Shown: positions 8,772 to 17,330, counted from the first letter of the stretch. The stretch is DNA of 64,000 nucleotides from Staphylococcus petrasii (GCF_002902565.1 NZ_PPRC01000006.1:16406-80405); one strand, 5' to 3'. Numbers and translations are program-made. The notes: generated by a model from the letters alone, not told the origin.

Positions 8772-9208
8772 TTAGTGTGAACAAAGATTTAAGTCATATT
8801 CAACCACCGACGCATTTCAAATATAAAGAGGGTCAGACGATTCTCAAACAAAGTTATGAATTTAAGTGTGATAATCGCATTTATTTCAGTGAAACAGCAC
8901 ATCAAGACCTTTTTGATCATTCGTATCGTTTATATGTAGATGTCTTATCTCCTATTGGGGACTTTGGTTTGGGTCTAGATTTTAATGAAGTAGATGCCAT
9001 TTATAATGACTTCATTAAATCGAAAGTAGAAGGCCAAATTTTAAATGAAACATTGCCTAATATGAACACGACAGCTGAGAATATTGCGATGTGGATGTGG
9101 GATGAGTTTGAACATCATCTTCCTGAGAATAATCATATGTATGAATTACAGCTATTTGAGACTGACCGCCATGGGGTAAGTCTAAATCGTTTTACTATGA
9201 AGGATTAA
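8768..9208 (+). CDS. 6-carboxytetrahydropterin synthase (QueD/PTPS)-like protein with degenerate active site
   Basis: A 146-residue protein whose layout follows the 6-pyruvoyltetrahydropterin synthase fold: FSETAHQ, LFDHSYRLYVDV, GLGLDFNEVDAIYNDF, a TAENIAMWMWDEF helix and a C-terminal ELQLFETDRHGVSL strand. In real QueD enzymes the second element reads lHGHnY and supplies two zinc histidines. Here it is LFDHSY, so one is lost. The catalytic Cys and the LDH triplet are also absent (GQILNE). It may be a non-catalytic relative. It starts at GTG 8768, overlapping the lipase gene by 4 bases, or at GTG 8777, so the two are probably co-translated. Confidence 0.65.
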   Translation: MISVNKDLSHIQPPTHFKYKEGQTILKQSYEFKCDNRIYFSETAHQDLFDHSYRLYVDVLSPIGDFGLGLDFNEVDAIYNDFIKSKVEGQILNETLPNMNTTAENIAMWMWDEFEHHLPENNHMYELQLFETDRHGVSLNRFTMKD

Positions 9209-9225
9209 TATAGTTAATTTTTGTG

Positions 9226-9272
9226 ACTTCATTGTCTAGATTTTATATTTAGATGATGAAGTTTATTTTTTA
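9226..9272 (+). terminator. Terminator after the QueD-like gene
   Basis: The arms ACTTCATTGTCTA and TAGATGATGAAGT pair around an AT-rich loop and are followed by TTTATTTTTT. Confidence 0.7.
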
Positions 9273-9326
9273 CTTTTCGAAAATGAAGCAAGTAATAAAA
9301 CTTAGAAATTGACTTAGTTATCAACT

Positions 9327-9345
9327 TGTAACTATAATAGTTACA
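9327..9345. promoter_or_regulatory. Rrf2-type operator 1 (autoregulatory)
   Basis: A perfect 19-bp palindrome, arms TGTAACTAT and ATAGTTACA around a central A, ends 13 bases before the TTG start of the regulator gene. A close copy occurs upstream of the next gene. Confidence 0.75.
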
Positions 9346-9358
9346 TGAGGTGAGTGAT

Positions 9359-9787
9359 TTGAAAATCAGTAGTCGATTTACTGTAGCTGTACATATATTA
9401 TCTCTAGTCAAAATAGAAAGTAATCAAACATTGACGTCATCGTATATCGCGGGCAGTGTTAATACAAATTCAGTCGTCATTAGAAGATTGATCAGTAAAT
9501 TAAAACAAGCAGATTTGATTGAAACCCATCAAGGAAGTGGCGGCATCCAATTATTAAAGCCTTTAAGCGACATTACGTTACTTGATGTTTATAAAGCAGT
9601 TGAAGTAGTGGATGAAGGAGAACTCTTCCAAATGCACGAAGACACAAACATTAATTGCGTCGTAGGTGCGAACATCCAAAGCGTATTAGAAATCGTCTTA
9701 TTGCGTGCGCAAGACGCTATGGAAACGGTGTTGAAGAATGTCACTATGGAAGACATTGTATCAGGCATCTTACAAGAAAACGGATAA
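9359..9787 (+). CDS. Rrf2-family transcriptional regulator (YwnA-like)
   Basis: A winged-helix regulator of about 142 residues. The N-terminus KISSRFTVAVHILSLV and the recognition region SSYIAGSVNTNSVVIRRLISKLKQADLIET are typical of Rrf2/IscR/NsrR-like proteins, followed by the GSGGIQLLKP wing. A single Cys (NINCVVG) is the only candidate sensor residue, so an iron-sulfur cluster with three Cys is unlikely. The TTG at 9359 follows GAGGTGAG with better spacing than the upstream GTG (9350). Gene order with the downstream NAD(P)-binding protein matches ywnA-ywnB of Bacillus. The palindromes at 9327 and 9811 are the probable operators. Confidence 0.85.
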   Translation: MKISSRFTVAVHILSLVKIESNQTLTSSYIAGSVNTNSVVIRRLISKLKQADLIETHQGSGGIQLLKPLSDITLLDVYKAVEVVDEGELFQMHEDTNINCVVGANIQSVLEIVLLRAQDAMETVLKNVTMEDIVSGILQENG

Positions 9788-9810
9788 TTTTAAGTCCGTT
9801 TCGCCCAACA

Positions 9811-9829
9811 TGTAACTATTTTGATTACA
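9811..9829. promoter_or_regulatory. Rrf2-type operator 2, upstream of the NAD(P)-binding protein gene
   Basis: A 19-bp imperfect copy of the site at 9327: left arm TGTAACTAT is identical and the right arm is TTGATTACA. It sits in the intergenic region between the regulator and its presumed target. Confidence 0.65.
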
Positions 9830-9913
9830 TGTAAGGCGGCATATGGGAAGCTACAAGTAGAAATTAAATCACACATCATCTCTCTGAAAAATAAATAAGT
9901 GGAGGAAATGAAT

Positions 9914-10552
9914 ATGAAAATTGGTATTATTGGAGCAACTGGTAAAGTAGGAAATAAAGTATTACAAGAAGCAACTCAACGTGGTCATGAAGTCACTGCG
10001 ATTGTTAGAAATGCTTCAAAATTAAACAATTCTGACGTAAAAGTTATCGAAAAAGACATTTTTGACTTAACAGCAGAAGATATTAAAGAGCTTGATGTAG
10101 TGGTTAATGCATTTGGTGCACCACTAGGTGAAGAAGAAGCGCATGTAGAAGCTGGCCGTGCTTTAATTGCATTATTAAAAGATGTAGACACTAGAGCAAT
10201 TATCGTTGGTGGTGCTGGTAGTTTATACGTGGATGACGCACATACAACACGTGTATTAGAAACGCCAGAATTTCCAGATATGTTCAAACCAACTGCCACA
10301 GGACAAGGTCGCAACCTTCAAGATCTTAAAGAGGCAGAAGGCATCATTTGGACATTTGTTAGTCCTTCAGCTGAATTTGATCCTGAAGGCAAACGCACAG
10401 GCACTTATACATCAGGTAAAGATCAATTATTAGTAAATAGCCAAGGGGACAGTTACATTAGCTACGCAGATTATGCGATTGCCATTGTAGATGAAGCTGA
10501 AAATGCAGCCCACGTTAACGAACGATTCACAGTAGTTGGCGAAAAAGAATAA
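9914..10552 (+). CDS. NAD(P)-binding atypical SDR (YwnB-like)
   Basis: About 212 residues with an N-terminal dinucleotide-binding motif GATGKVGNKV (GxxGxxG) after MKIGII, then TAIVRN, and a conserved GGAGSLYVD segment near residue 103. These are hallmarks of the NmrA-like/atypical SDR group that includes B. subtilis YwnB and biliverdin-reductase-B-like proteins. The ATG at 9914 is 8 bases after GGAGG; an earlier ATG (9908) is too close to it. The upstream Rrf2 gene and shared operator suggest induction by oxidative or electrophile stress, which is inference. The substrate is unknown. Confidence 0.83.
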   Translation: MKIGIIGATGKVGNKVLQEATQRGHEVTAIVRNASKLNNSDVKVIEKDIFDLTAEDIKELDVVVNAFGAPLGEEEAHVEAGRALIALLKDVDTRAIIVGGAGSLYVDDAHTTRVLETPEFPDMFKPTATGQGRNLQDLKEAEGIIWTFVSPSAEFDPEGKRTGTYTSGKDQLLVNSQGDSYISYADYAIAIVDEAENAAHVNERFTVVGEKE

Positions 10553-10566
10553 TAAATATGGTAGGG

Positions 10567-10610
10567 AATGTCTGAGACAAAGAAGTGGTTGTCTTAGGCA
10601 TTTTTTATTT
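10567..10610 (+). terminator. Terminator after the YwnB-like gene
   Basis: The arms AATGTCTGAGACAA and TTGTCTTAGGCATT are followed by TTTTTATTT. Confidence 0.75.
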
Positions 10611-10645
10611 TAGCTACATTAGGAAGTAGGACAGGAACGCGAGTT

Positions 10646-11560
10646 TTAATTACCTTCTGACTTTGCCATTTGAATAAACGTCTTCGCTGCTTTAGATAAA
10701 CGTGCTTTGTCGTTCTCTTTATATGCTAATACAACTTGGTTGTAATATTGATTAGGATTAAGTTGAACAAAGGTGCCATTGAAATGATCCGCAGTCATAT
10801 CTTTAACGCTTTTAGGAACAAATGTCATTGCGATGCCTTCATTGACTAGGCGTAGAGCGTTTTCCACACTCATTGTTTCTAGCATGATATTAGGCACGAT
10901 ATTATAATCTTGTAGGATTTGATTAGATAATCGGCGTAGGGTCATTTCAGGTTTGAGTAAGATAAACTTTTCATTATTTAATAGGTGAAAAGGAAAAGCG
11001 CCATCGTCAGCATGTGCATTAGCTTGATCAAGTAATGCATGACCTGGAGGTAACGCTAAATAGATATTTTCAGTATATAAAATGTCATAAGATAAATCTT
11101 CATTATATAAAGGCAAGATAGTGACACCAATATCCACTTGTTGGTCCGCTACAATTTGTTCGATTCTGTGAGCAACTTCCTCTACAAGTTCAATTTCTAC
11201 TCCCGGATAATTTTGTATGAATTTCGGCAAAATATTATATAACGTATGAGTCGCTAAAATTGGATTAACTCCAATGCGGATACGCCCCTTTTTCAAATTA
11301 GAAATCGTCTGCAATTCTTCACGCATTCGCGTATCAATCTCTTCAATGTCATGTAAATATTCAAGGAAACGTTCGGCCGAATAAGTCAGTTCTAATGGAT
11401 TACTATCACGATTAATTAAAGTAACGCCTAAGTCATTCTCCATTTCTTTAATATAACGACTTAAGTATGGTTGAGAAATGTATAAATGTTTCGCTGCATG
11501 CGAGATATTACCATAACGCTGCACCGCTTCTAAATAACTGATGGCATGCTTATAGGACAT
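10646..11560 (-). CDS. LysR-family transcriptional regulator
   Basis: A 304-residue LysR regulator. The N-terminal winged HTH (residues 3-63: YLEAVQRYGNISHAAKHLYISQPYLSRYIKEME) is followed by the linker helix and a periplasmic-binding-like effector domain starting at RIRIGVNPIL. It is divergent from an SDR plus lipocalin-like pair across a 201-base region containing an inverted repeat of LysR-box type (11594-11617), so it probably controls that pair and itself. The effector is unknown. Confidence 0.9.
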   Translation of the reverse strand: MSYKHAISYLEAVQRYGNISHAAKHLYISQPYLSRYIKEMENDLGVTLINRDSNPLELTYSAERFLEYLHDIEEIDTRMREELQTISNLKKGRIRIGVNPILATHTLYNILPKFIQNYPGVEIELVEEVAHRIEQIVADQQVDIGVTILPLYNEDLSYDILYTENIYLALPPGHALLDQANAHADDGAFPFHLLNNEKFILLKPEMTLRRLSNQILQDYNIVPNIMLETMSVENALRLVNEGIAMTFVPKSVKDMTADHFNGTFVQLNPNQYYNQVVLAYKENDKARLSKAAKTFIQMAKSEGN

Positions 11561-11593
11561 TGATTTCCCTTCCTTTCTAGATTGTGTATTTAG

Positions 11594-11617
11594 AGCTATA
11601 ACTTTTTAGTTATAGCT
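11594..11617. promoter_or_regulatory. LysR-type operator candidate
   Basis: The inverted repeat AGCTATAAC/GTTATAGCT with a 6-base TTTTTA spacer lies in the divergent region, 34 bases upstream of the LysR gene. The inner ATAAC...GTTAT fits the T-N11-A style of LysR boxes. Confidence 0.6.
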
Positions 11618-11761
11618 TTAATAGTTGAAAACGTCTTTTACATTCTTCGAAAATGGTTAGACAATAGAAGTGGACATAATAATAGAAATTACAAATATTA
11701 TACTACTTTAAATTGTGATTCATTTTCAGGGAAACTCAATAAAAAGATAAAGGGGTAATGA

Positions 11762-12520
11762 ATGATGACAAGAAATGTAATCGTGACAGGTTCAGCACAA
11801 GGTATAGGATATGCTATCGCACAAGCATTTGATAAAGAACAAGATCGTGTCTTCATCTTTGACATGAATCAAGAAGCGGCAGATAAAGCATCTAATTCAT
11901 TAAACAATGGTGTGGCATATAAAGTAGATATTACGGATGAAGATGAAGTTTCAAGCGCGATTAAAGATGTAACTGAACAATATGGTGCAGTGGATGTGTT
12001 AGTTAATAATGCAGGCGTTCAACATATTGATAAAGTAGAAGATTTCCCGTTAGAACAATGGAATAAAGTAATTAATGTTATTCAAACGGGGACATTCTTA
12101 ATGACGAAACATGTATTACCGTCAATGAAACAACAACAAAGTGGTCGCATTATTACAATTTCTTCAGCACACGGCGAAATGGCAGATCCATTTAAATCTG
12201 CATATGTAGCTTCTAAATTTGCGCAAATCGGTTTTACAAAAACTGTAGCACTTGAAACGGTTAAAGATGGTATAACAGCCAATGCTGTATTACCTGGGCC
12301 AGTGCGTACATCATTAATTGAAAATCAATTAGAACATCTTGCTAAACAAGATGACTCAACGAAACAAGAAGCAATGGAGAAATATATCACCGGCAAAATG
12401 CCAATGAATCGTTTGTTAGAATCTTCTGAAATTGCAGCTACAGTTATTTTCTTAGCATCAGAAGGCGCTACAGCAATTACTGGTGAAACAATTAGTGTTT
12501 CTGGCGGTTCAAACGCTTAA
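11762..12520 (+). CDS. SDR-family oxidoreductase
   Basis: A 252-residue classical short-chain dehydrogenase. It has the cofactor motif GSAQGIGYA (TGxxxGIG type) at residues 10-18, NNAG near residue 83, the catalytic Ser in ISSAHG, and the YVASK catalytic Tyr/Lys pair near residue 149. The acidic residue at the end of strand 2 (FIFDMN) predicts NAD(H) preference. The closest general types are 3-hydroxybutyrate dehydrogenase and acetoin/glucose dehydrogenase-like SDRs, but the substrate cannot be fixed. It is followed 40 bases later by a lipocalin-like gene in the same probable operon. Confidence 0.85.
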   Translation: MMTRNVIVTGSAQGIGYAIAQAFDKEQDRVFIFDMNQEAADKASNSLNNGVAYKVDITDEDEVSSAIKDVTEQYGAVDVLVNNAGVQHIDKVEDFPLEQWNKVINVIQTGTFLMTKHVLPSMKQQQSGRIITISSAHGEMADPFKSAYVASKFAQIGFTKTVALETVKDGITANAVLPGPVRTSLIENQLEHLAKQDDSTKQEAMEKYITGKMPMNRLLESSEIAATVIFLASEGATAITGETISVSGGSNA

Positions 12521-12560
12521 TTAGTAAATATATTAAAAATAAAGAAAGGATGTATTTAGA

Positions 12561-12983
12561 ATGGCAGAACTTAAAGATCAATTAATTGGAACTTGGAAAT
12601 TAGTGAGATACCAAGATGAAGATAAAGATGGCAATATTTTCTATCCACTAGGCGAAGATGCAACAGGTTTTATTATGTATAATCCTGATGGCTATATGTC
12701 AGCTCAATTAATGCAACAAGGTCGTCAAGCTTATGCTTCTGGGGACTTACACACTGGTACAAAAGATGAAATGGCTGAAGCGGCACACGGTTATGTTGCA
12801 TACGCTGGTCGCTTTGAATTAGATGAAGAGAATTCAACGATTTATCATACAATGGAAGTAAGTATGAACCCAACTTGGTTAGGTGACACACAACCTCGTG
12901 AATTTAAATTAGAAGGCGATACACTTAGTATCGTAAACGGCAATGTACCTAACCAAAAGTTAGTTTGGCAACGTGTGAAATAA
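12561..12983 (+). CDS. Lipocalin-like domain protein
   Basis: A 140-residue soluble protein beginning LIGTWKLVRYQDEDKDGN, followed by FIMYNPDGYMSAQLMQ and ending in FKLEGDTLSIV...LVWQRVK. This is the pattern of the small bacterial lipocalin-like (Lipocalin_5) family, in which a GTWxL strand opens a beta-barrel with a ligand pocket. No signal peptide is present. RBS AAAGGA precedes the ATG. Co-transcription with the SDR and proximity to a LysR gene suggest a small hydrophobic metabolite or xenobiotic as ligand; this is inference. Confidence 0.8.
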   Translation: MAELKDQLIGTWKLVRYQDEDKDGNIFYPLGEDATGFIMYNPDGYMSAQLMQQGRQAYASGDLHTGTKDEMAEAAHGYVAYAGRFELDEENSTIYHTMEVSMNPTWLGDTQPREFKLEGDTLSIVNGNVPNQKLVWQRVK

Positions 12984-13000
12984 ATAGTAGGGATGAATAG

Positions 13001-13043
13001 GACGGAATGACGAATTCAAAGTGAATTCGGTTCCGTCTTTTTT
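13001..13043 (+). terminator. Terminator after the lipocalin-like gene
   Basis: A strong stem with GACGGAA/TTCCGTC and inner CGAATTC/GAATTCG pairing is followed by TTTTTTC. Confidence 0.85.
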
Positions 13044-13115
13044 CTTTGGATAAACGCATTCATTATTTTCATATCACTGCTATAATATTGAGTAATTAAA
13101 TAAAGGAGGGGTTAA

Positions 13116-14165
13116 ATGTTTTTAGCATGGAATGAAATTAAACGTAATAAGCTAAAGTTTGGGTTAATTATCGGCATACTCGTTTTAATTAGTTATTTAC
13201 TATTTTTACTATCTGGCTTAGCAAATGGCTTAATTAATATGAATACTGAAGGCATCAAGAAGTGGAAAGCGGATGCTATTGTAGTAAATAAAGATGCTAA
13301 CCAAACCGTTCAACAGTCTGTGTTTAAGACGTCTAAGGTAAAAGATGACTTTAAAGAAGAAGCACCATTAAAACAAATAGGCGTCATTGCATCAAACGGA
13401 AACAATAAGGAGAATGCTTTACTATTTGGAGTTACAGCTGATTCTTTTCTAATGCCTAAAATTGTTGATGGTAAAAAATTCCATAAAGATAATGATGTAG
13501 TCATTGACCAAACGTTAAAAGACAAAGGATTCAAAGTAGGAGACACTATAAAATTATCGCAATCTGACGAAAAGTTACATATTGTAGGTATCTCAGAAAG
13601 TGCTAAATATAACGCCTCGCCCGTCATTTTCGCAAATAATAAAACGATTGAAAAGATAAACCCAGCATTATCAACTGATAAAACCAATGCGGTGGTCGTA
13701 AAAGATAGTAATTGGAAAGATAAAAAAGTTGATAAAAATCTCGAAGTGGTCGGAATAGATAAATTTATAGAAAATTTACCAGGTTATAAACCTCAAAATT
13801 TAACAATGAACTTTATGATAACGTTCTTATTTGTTATTTCTGCAACAGTTATTGGCGTCTTTTTATACGTCATCACTTTACAGAAGAAGAATTTATTCGG
13901 TGTGTTAAAAGCGCAAGGGTTTACTAATGGCTTCTTGATGAAAATGGTCTTAGCTCAAACATTTATTCTAGCCTTAATCGGAACCTTGATAGGTCTAATT
14001 CTTACCTTGCTCACAAGTTTCGTCTTACCGGATGCAGTGCCTGTACAGTTTAATATTGGCACGCTTATTATATTTGGTATCGTTTTAATTGTGACGTCAC
14101 TGATTGGTAGTTTATTCTCAGTATTATCTATTCGCAAAATAGATCCACTCAAGGCAATCGGTTAA
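13116..14165 (+). CDS. ABC transporter permease, MacB/FtsX type (HrtB-like)
   Basis: A 349-residue permease with one N-terminal helix (residues 14-36), a large extracytoplasmic domain (about 40-230) and three C-terminal helices in an FtsX domain ending RKIDPLKAIG, the typical tail of this family. The size and topology are those of HrtB, the haem-exporter permease, but the sequence is a paralogue rather than clear HrtB, so the cargo is unassigned. The ATG follows AAAGGAGG. The ATPase partner begins 12 bases downstream. Confidence 0.85.
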   Translation: MFLAWNEIKRNKLKFGLIIGILVLISYLLFLLSGLANGLINMNTEGIKKWKADAIVVNKDANQTVQQSVFKTSKVKDDFKEEAPLKQIGVIASNGNNKENALLFGVTADSFLMPKIVDGKKFHKDNDVVIDQTLKDKGFKVGDTIKLSQSDEKLHIVGISESAKYNASPVIFANNKTIEKINPALSTDKTNAVVVKDSNWKDKKVDKNLEVVGIDKFIENLPGYKPQNLTMNFMITFLFVISATVIGVFLYVITLQKKNLFGVLKAQGFTNGFLMKMVLAQTFILALIGTLIGLILTLLTSFVLPDAVPVQFNIGTLIIFGIVLIVTSLIGSLFSVLSIRKIDPLKAIG

Positions 14166-14177
14166 GGAGGTGCCACA

Positions 14178-14840
14178 ATGTTAAAATTTGATCAAGTTAC
14201 AAAAGAATTCAAAGATGGAAATCGTATTATTGAAGCGGTTAAATCTACTACACTATCTTTTGATAAAGGGGAACTTATAGCGATTGTTGGCCCTTCAGGT
14301 TCTGGGAAAAGTACCTTTCTAACAATGGCAGGTGCATTACAAACGCCAACGTCTGGTGAAATTTATATTAATGACAACAAAATTTCTAAGTTAAGTCAGA
14401 AGCAATTGGCCAAGTTAAGAATGCAGGAAATTGGTTTTATCTTACAATCGACAAACTTAGTGCCGTTTTTAACGATTAAACAACAGTTTCACTTATTGAA
14501 AAACTATAAAAAAGACGTTTTAAATACTGAAGAATATAATAAATTGTTATCAGATTTAGGGTTAAAAGAACTGGAATATAAATTACCTTCTGAAGTATCT
14601 GGAGGGCAAAAACAACGTGTGGCTATTGCAAAGGCGATTTACACGCAACCTTCAATTATTTTAGCCGATGAACCTACAGCATCCCTTGATACAGAGAATG
14701 CTATGGCAGTGATGGAAATTTTAAAAGAACAATCTAAGCAACGCAATAAAACATGTATTATCGTCACGCATGACGAACGTCTAACTCAATTTTGCGACAA
14801 AGTCTTTCATATGGAAGATGGCCGTTTAACAGAAAAATAA
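14178..14840 (+). CDS. ABC transporter ATPase, MacB/LolD type (HrtA-like)
   Basis: A 220-residue ATPase with Walker A GPSGSGKST (residues 38-46), signature VSGGQKQR, Walker B IILADEPTASLD and switch histidine in IVTHD. These features place it in the LolD/MacB/HrtA group that drives mechanotransmission-type exporters. It has the AAGGAGG ribosome site right after the permease stop and forms a two-gene operon with it. Export of a toxic small molecule or peptide is likely; no sensor kinase or regulator is adjacent. Confidence 0.88.
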   Translation: MLKFDQVTKEFKDGNRIIEAVKSTTLSFDKGELIAIVGPSGSGKSTFLTMAGALQTPTSGEIYINDNKISKLSQKQLAKLRMQEIGFILQSTNLVPFLTIKQQFHLLKNYKKDVLNTEEYNKLLSDLGLKELEYKLPSEVSGGQKQRVAIAKAIYTQPSIILADEPTASLDTENAMAVMEILKEQSKQRNKTCIIVTHDERLTQFCDKVFHMEDGRLTEK

Positions 14841-14858
14841 ATAAAAGAAACTAAAAAA

Positions 14859-14902
14859 AGCCTTTCTCTCTAATTAATTCAGTTTAATTAAAGAGAAAGG
14901 CT
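14859..14902. terminator. Bidirectional terminator between the ABC exporter and cycA-like gene
   Basis: The stem AGCCTTTCTCT/AGAGAAAGGCT, with inner TTAATT pairing, is flanked by A and T runs on both sides of convergent genes. Confidence 0.85.
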
Positions 14903-14926
14903 ATATATTTAATAAAAAGTTATAAT

Positions 14927-16336
14927 TTATTCAGCTTCTGAATTTTGAAGTTCGCGATCTTCGTCATCCATTTCAATCTTCGCTTTTTCAGATTCTTTTT
15001 TATATTTTTGGTACATAATTACTAAGATAATCGCCCACACTGGTGCGAATAGTACAGCATAACGTGTACTGCTATTAATTAGTAATACGACAAAGATAAA
15101 TGCGAAGAATACTAAAATACCATAAGCTGTGTATTTACCACCTGGCATTTTAAATTTACTTTCTTCATGCAATTCAGGGTTTCTTTTAACAAATCCTAAA
15201 TAAGCAATCATGATACATGTCCATATCATAATATTTAATACGGTTGAGAAAGTGGTGATTTGAACGAATACTTTCGTCGCATCTTTAAAGATAGCATTTA
15301 ACACAACTGCGATACTTAATAATCCACATGTAAGTAAGATCGCATAAAAAGGTACGCCATTTTTATTTGTTTTATGTAAAAATGCAGGACCTTGTTTTCT
15401 ACCAGCTAAGCCAAATAAAGTACGGCTGTTAGCAAAGATACCACTATTACATGATGAAGCTGCAGCTGTTAATACTACGAAGTTAATAATACCAGCGGCA
15501 AATGGGATACCGATTAAACCAAATAGTTTAACATAAGGACTTTCCTCAGGATTTAATTTATGCCATGGTACTACTGCCATAATCACAGCTAATGAACCAA
15601 TATAGAATATTAAAATTCGGAAAGGTACGTTATTAATTGCTTGTGGAATTGTTTTATGAGGATTTTGCGTTTCTCCAGCAGTAATACCTATTAATTCAAT
15701 ACCAATAAATGAGAAGATAGCCATTTGGAATGACATAAGGAAACCTGATACTCCGTTAGGGAAAAAGCCTCCATGTTCCCAAATATTTGAAACTTTTGCT
15801 GGACCGTATTGCGTCTTCATAGCGAAGATAACCATGACGATCCCTACACCGATTAAAGCAAAAATAGTAATAACCTTAATAAGTGATAACCAAAATTCAA
15901 GTTCGCCAAATAATTTAGCACTAAATAAGTTTAAAGCAACTAATACTAAAATTGTAAATGCAGCAGTAATCCAGTTTGGCATCTGTGGATACCAATAGCT
16001 TACATATTTAGCTACGGCTGTTACTTCAGCCATCCCTGAAATAATCCAAGTTAACCAATAAGTCCAACCTACCATGAATCCAGCCATAGGATTGATGTGA
16101 TGATGAGCAATATCACCAAATGATTTAAATCCTAGATTAGAAAGTAAGATTTCCCCCATTGCTCGCATAAACATAAATAAAATAAATCCTACGATGACGT
16201 AGGTTAACAATATTGATGGACCTGCTAAATGAATTGAAGCTCCGGCTCCTAAAAATAACCCTGTTCCTATTGCGCCACCAATCGCAATAAGTTGTATATG
16301 CCTATTGCTTAATTCTCTTTGCAGTTTATCTGCCAT
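14927..16336 (-). CDS. cycA: D-serine/D-alanine/glycine:H+ symporter (CycA/AapA-like)
   Basis: A 469-residue APC-superfamily permease with about twelve helices. The first has the family signature IALGGAIGTGLF type (IAIGGAIGTGLFLGAG). The loop AGETQNPHKTIPQAINNVPFRI and the segment AASSCNSGIFANSRTLFGLAGRKQGP match the amino acid transporter family and closely follow CycA. The charged tail (KAKIEMDDEDRELQN) is cytoplasmic. The ATG follows GGGAAGAAC. Uptake of D-alanine, D-serine and glycine is the expected function; relatives that carry other small amino acids cannot be excluded. Confidence 0.87.
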   Translation of the reverse strand: MADKLQRELSNRHIQLIAIGGAIGTGLFLGAGASIHLAGPSILLTYVIVGFILFMFMRAMGEILLSNLGFKSFGDIAHHHINPMAGFMVGWTYWLTWIISGMAEVTAVAKYVSYWYPQMPNWITAAFTILVLVALNLFSAKLFGELEFWLSLIKVITIFALIGVGIVMVIFAMKTQYGPAKVSNIWEHGGFFPNGVSGFLMSFQMAIFSFIGIELIGITAGETQNPHKTIPQAINNVPFRILIFYIGSLAVIMAVVPWHKLNPEESPYVKLFGLIGIPFAAGIINFVVLTAAASSCNSGIFANSRTLFGLAGRKQGPAFLHKTNKNGVPFYAILLTCGLLSIAVVLNAIFKDATKVFVQITTFSTVLNIMIWTCIMIAYLGFVKRNPELHEESKFKMPGGKYTAYGILVFFAFIFVVLLINSSTRYAVLFAPVWAIILVIMYQKYKKESEKAKIEMDDEDRELQNSEAE

Positions 16337-16647
16337 AATGTTCTTCCCTTTCGTGGGTACATATATGACTGAATATAGTGACTGTGTGTTGTATACCCTT
16401 TGTTATATCATAAATAATTTTTCTAAATAGCAAATTATTTATTTTACCAAAATTAATGATACCCTATTTAATAATTATTAATCAATTATTAGTATAAATA
16501 GTGACTATATTATACATTTATTAATAAAAATTTAAAACTTTTATTGTGAAAATAAGTATTAATTTTTTGTAAGCATATTTCTTCTCTTCCTTTTCAAATT
16601 CAGTAATAATCTAGATTACGAAAAAATAAATGAGAGTAGGTAAATAA
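16337..16647. other. AT-rich divergent intergenic region, no gene seen
   Basis: The region between the cycA-like gene and the nitroreductase gene is very AT-rich with several TATAAT-like boxes (for example near 16390 and 16510) and short AT palindromes such as TAATAATTATTA. No open frame, RNA gene or clear riboswitch could be recognised. It must hold the promoters for both divergent genes. Confidence 0.6.
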
Positions 16648-17268
16648 ATGAATGATTTTAATGAAATATTAGAAGGCAGAAAATCTGTTAAAGGATTTGA
16701 CCCAGAATATAAAATTCCGCATGAAGAAATGAATGAAATGATAGCTAAAGCAACGAAAGCGCCATCTTCAGTAAATATGCAACCTTGGCGCTTTGTTGTG
16801 GTAGAAAGTGACGAAGCGAAAGCGAAATTACGTCCGTTAATTCAATTTAATACAAATCAAAATGATACGTCTTCTGCCATGATTGTCATCTTTGGTGACT
16901 TACAATGTTATGAAGAAGGCGAATATATTTATGAACAAGCAGTAAAAAATGGGCACATGCCTCAAGAAGTGAAAGAACAAATGCTTCCAATCGTACTTGA
17001 AAATTATAAAAGCCGTACGCGTCAATCAATGAGCGATATCGTCAAAGTAGATAGCAGTCTTGCAGCTATGCAATTAATGTTAGTAGCGAAACAACATGGT
17101 TATGACACAAATCCAATTGGCGGATTTGATCATGAAGAAATTGGTAAAGCCTTTGGATATGATTTAGAACGTTATGTACCTGTGATGATTATCGCTATTG
17201 GTAAAAAAGCTAAAGAAGCACATACGTCATTTAGAATGCCGGTAGATAGAGTTGTAGATTATAAATAA
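16648..17268 (+). CDS. Nitroreductase-family protein (YdgI/MhqN-like)
   Basis: A 206-residue FMN-dependent oxidoreductase. It has the N-terminal RKSVKGF (RRSxRxF) motif, the flavin-binding KAPSSVNMQPWRFVVV segment at residues 36-51, and C-terminal PIGGFDHEEI and YVPVMIIAIGKKA strands. These are features of the nitroreductase superfamily that uses NAD(P)H to reduce quinones or nitroaromatics. The putative ribosome site is weak (GAGAGTAGG). It heads a same-strand group with MBL-fold and VOC proteins, which suggests electrophile detoxification; this is inference. Confidence 0.87.
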   Translation: MNDFNEILEGRKSVKGFDPEYKIPHEEMNEMIAKATKAPSSVNMQPWRFVVVESDEAKAKLRPLIQFNTNQNDTSSAMIVIFGDLQCYEEGEYIYEQAVKNGHMPQEVKEQMLPIVLENYKSRTRQSMSDIVKVDSSLAAMQLMLVAKQHGYDTNPIGGFDHEEIGKAFGYDLERYVPVMIIAIGKKAKEAHTSFRMPVDRVVDYK

Positions 17269-17280
17269 TTTCTTTATTAG

Positions 17281-17330
17281 AGGTCATACTATTGATGGAT
17301 TTTTTCCATAAGTATGACCTTAAATTTTTT
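17281..17330 (+). terminator. Terminator after the nitroreductase gene
   Basis: The arms AGGTCATACT/AGTATGACCT, with inner ATGG/CCAT, are followed by TTAAATTTTTT. Confidence 0.8.

Noticed and set aside
13116..14840. HrtAB haem exporter assignment
   Set aside because: Size and fold match, but the permease sequence is not close to the HrtB I know, and no hssRS two-component genes are adjacent. It is kept as HrtAB-like.
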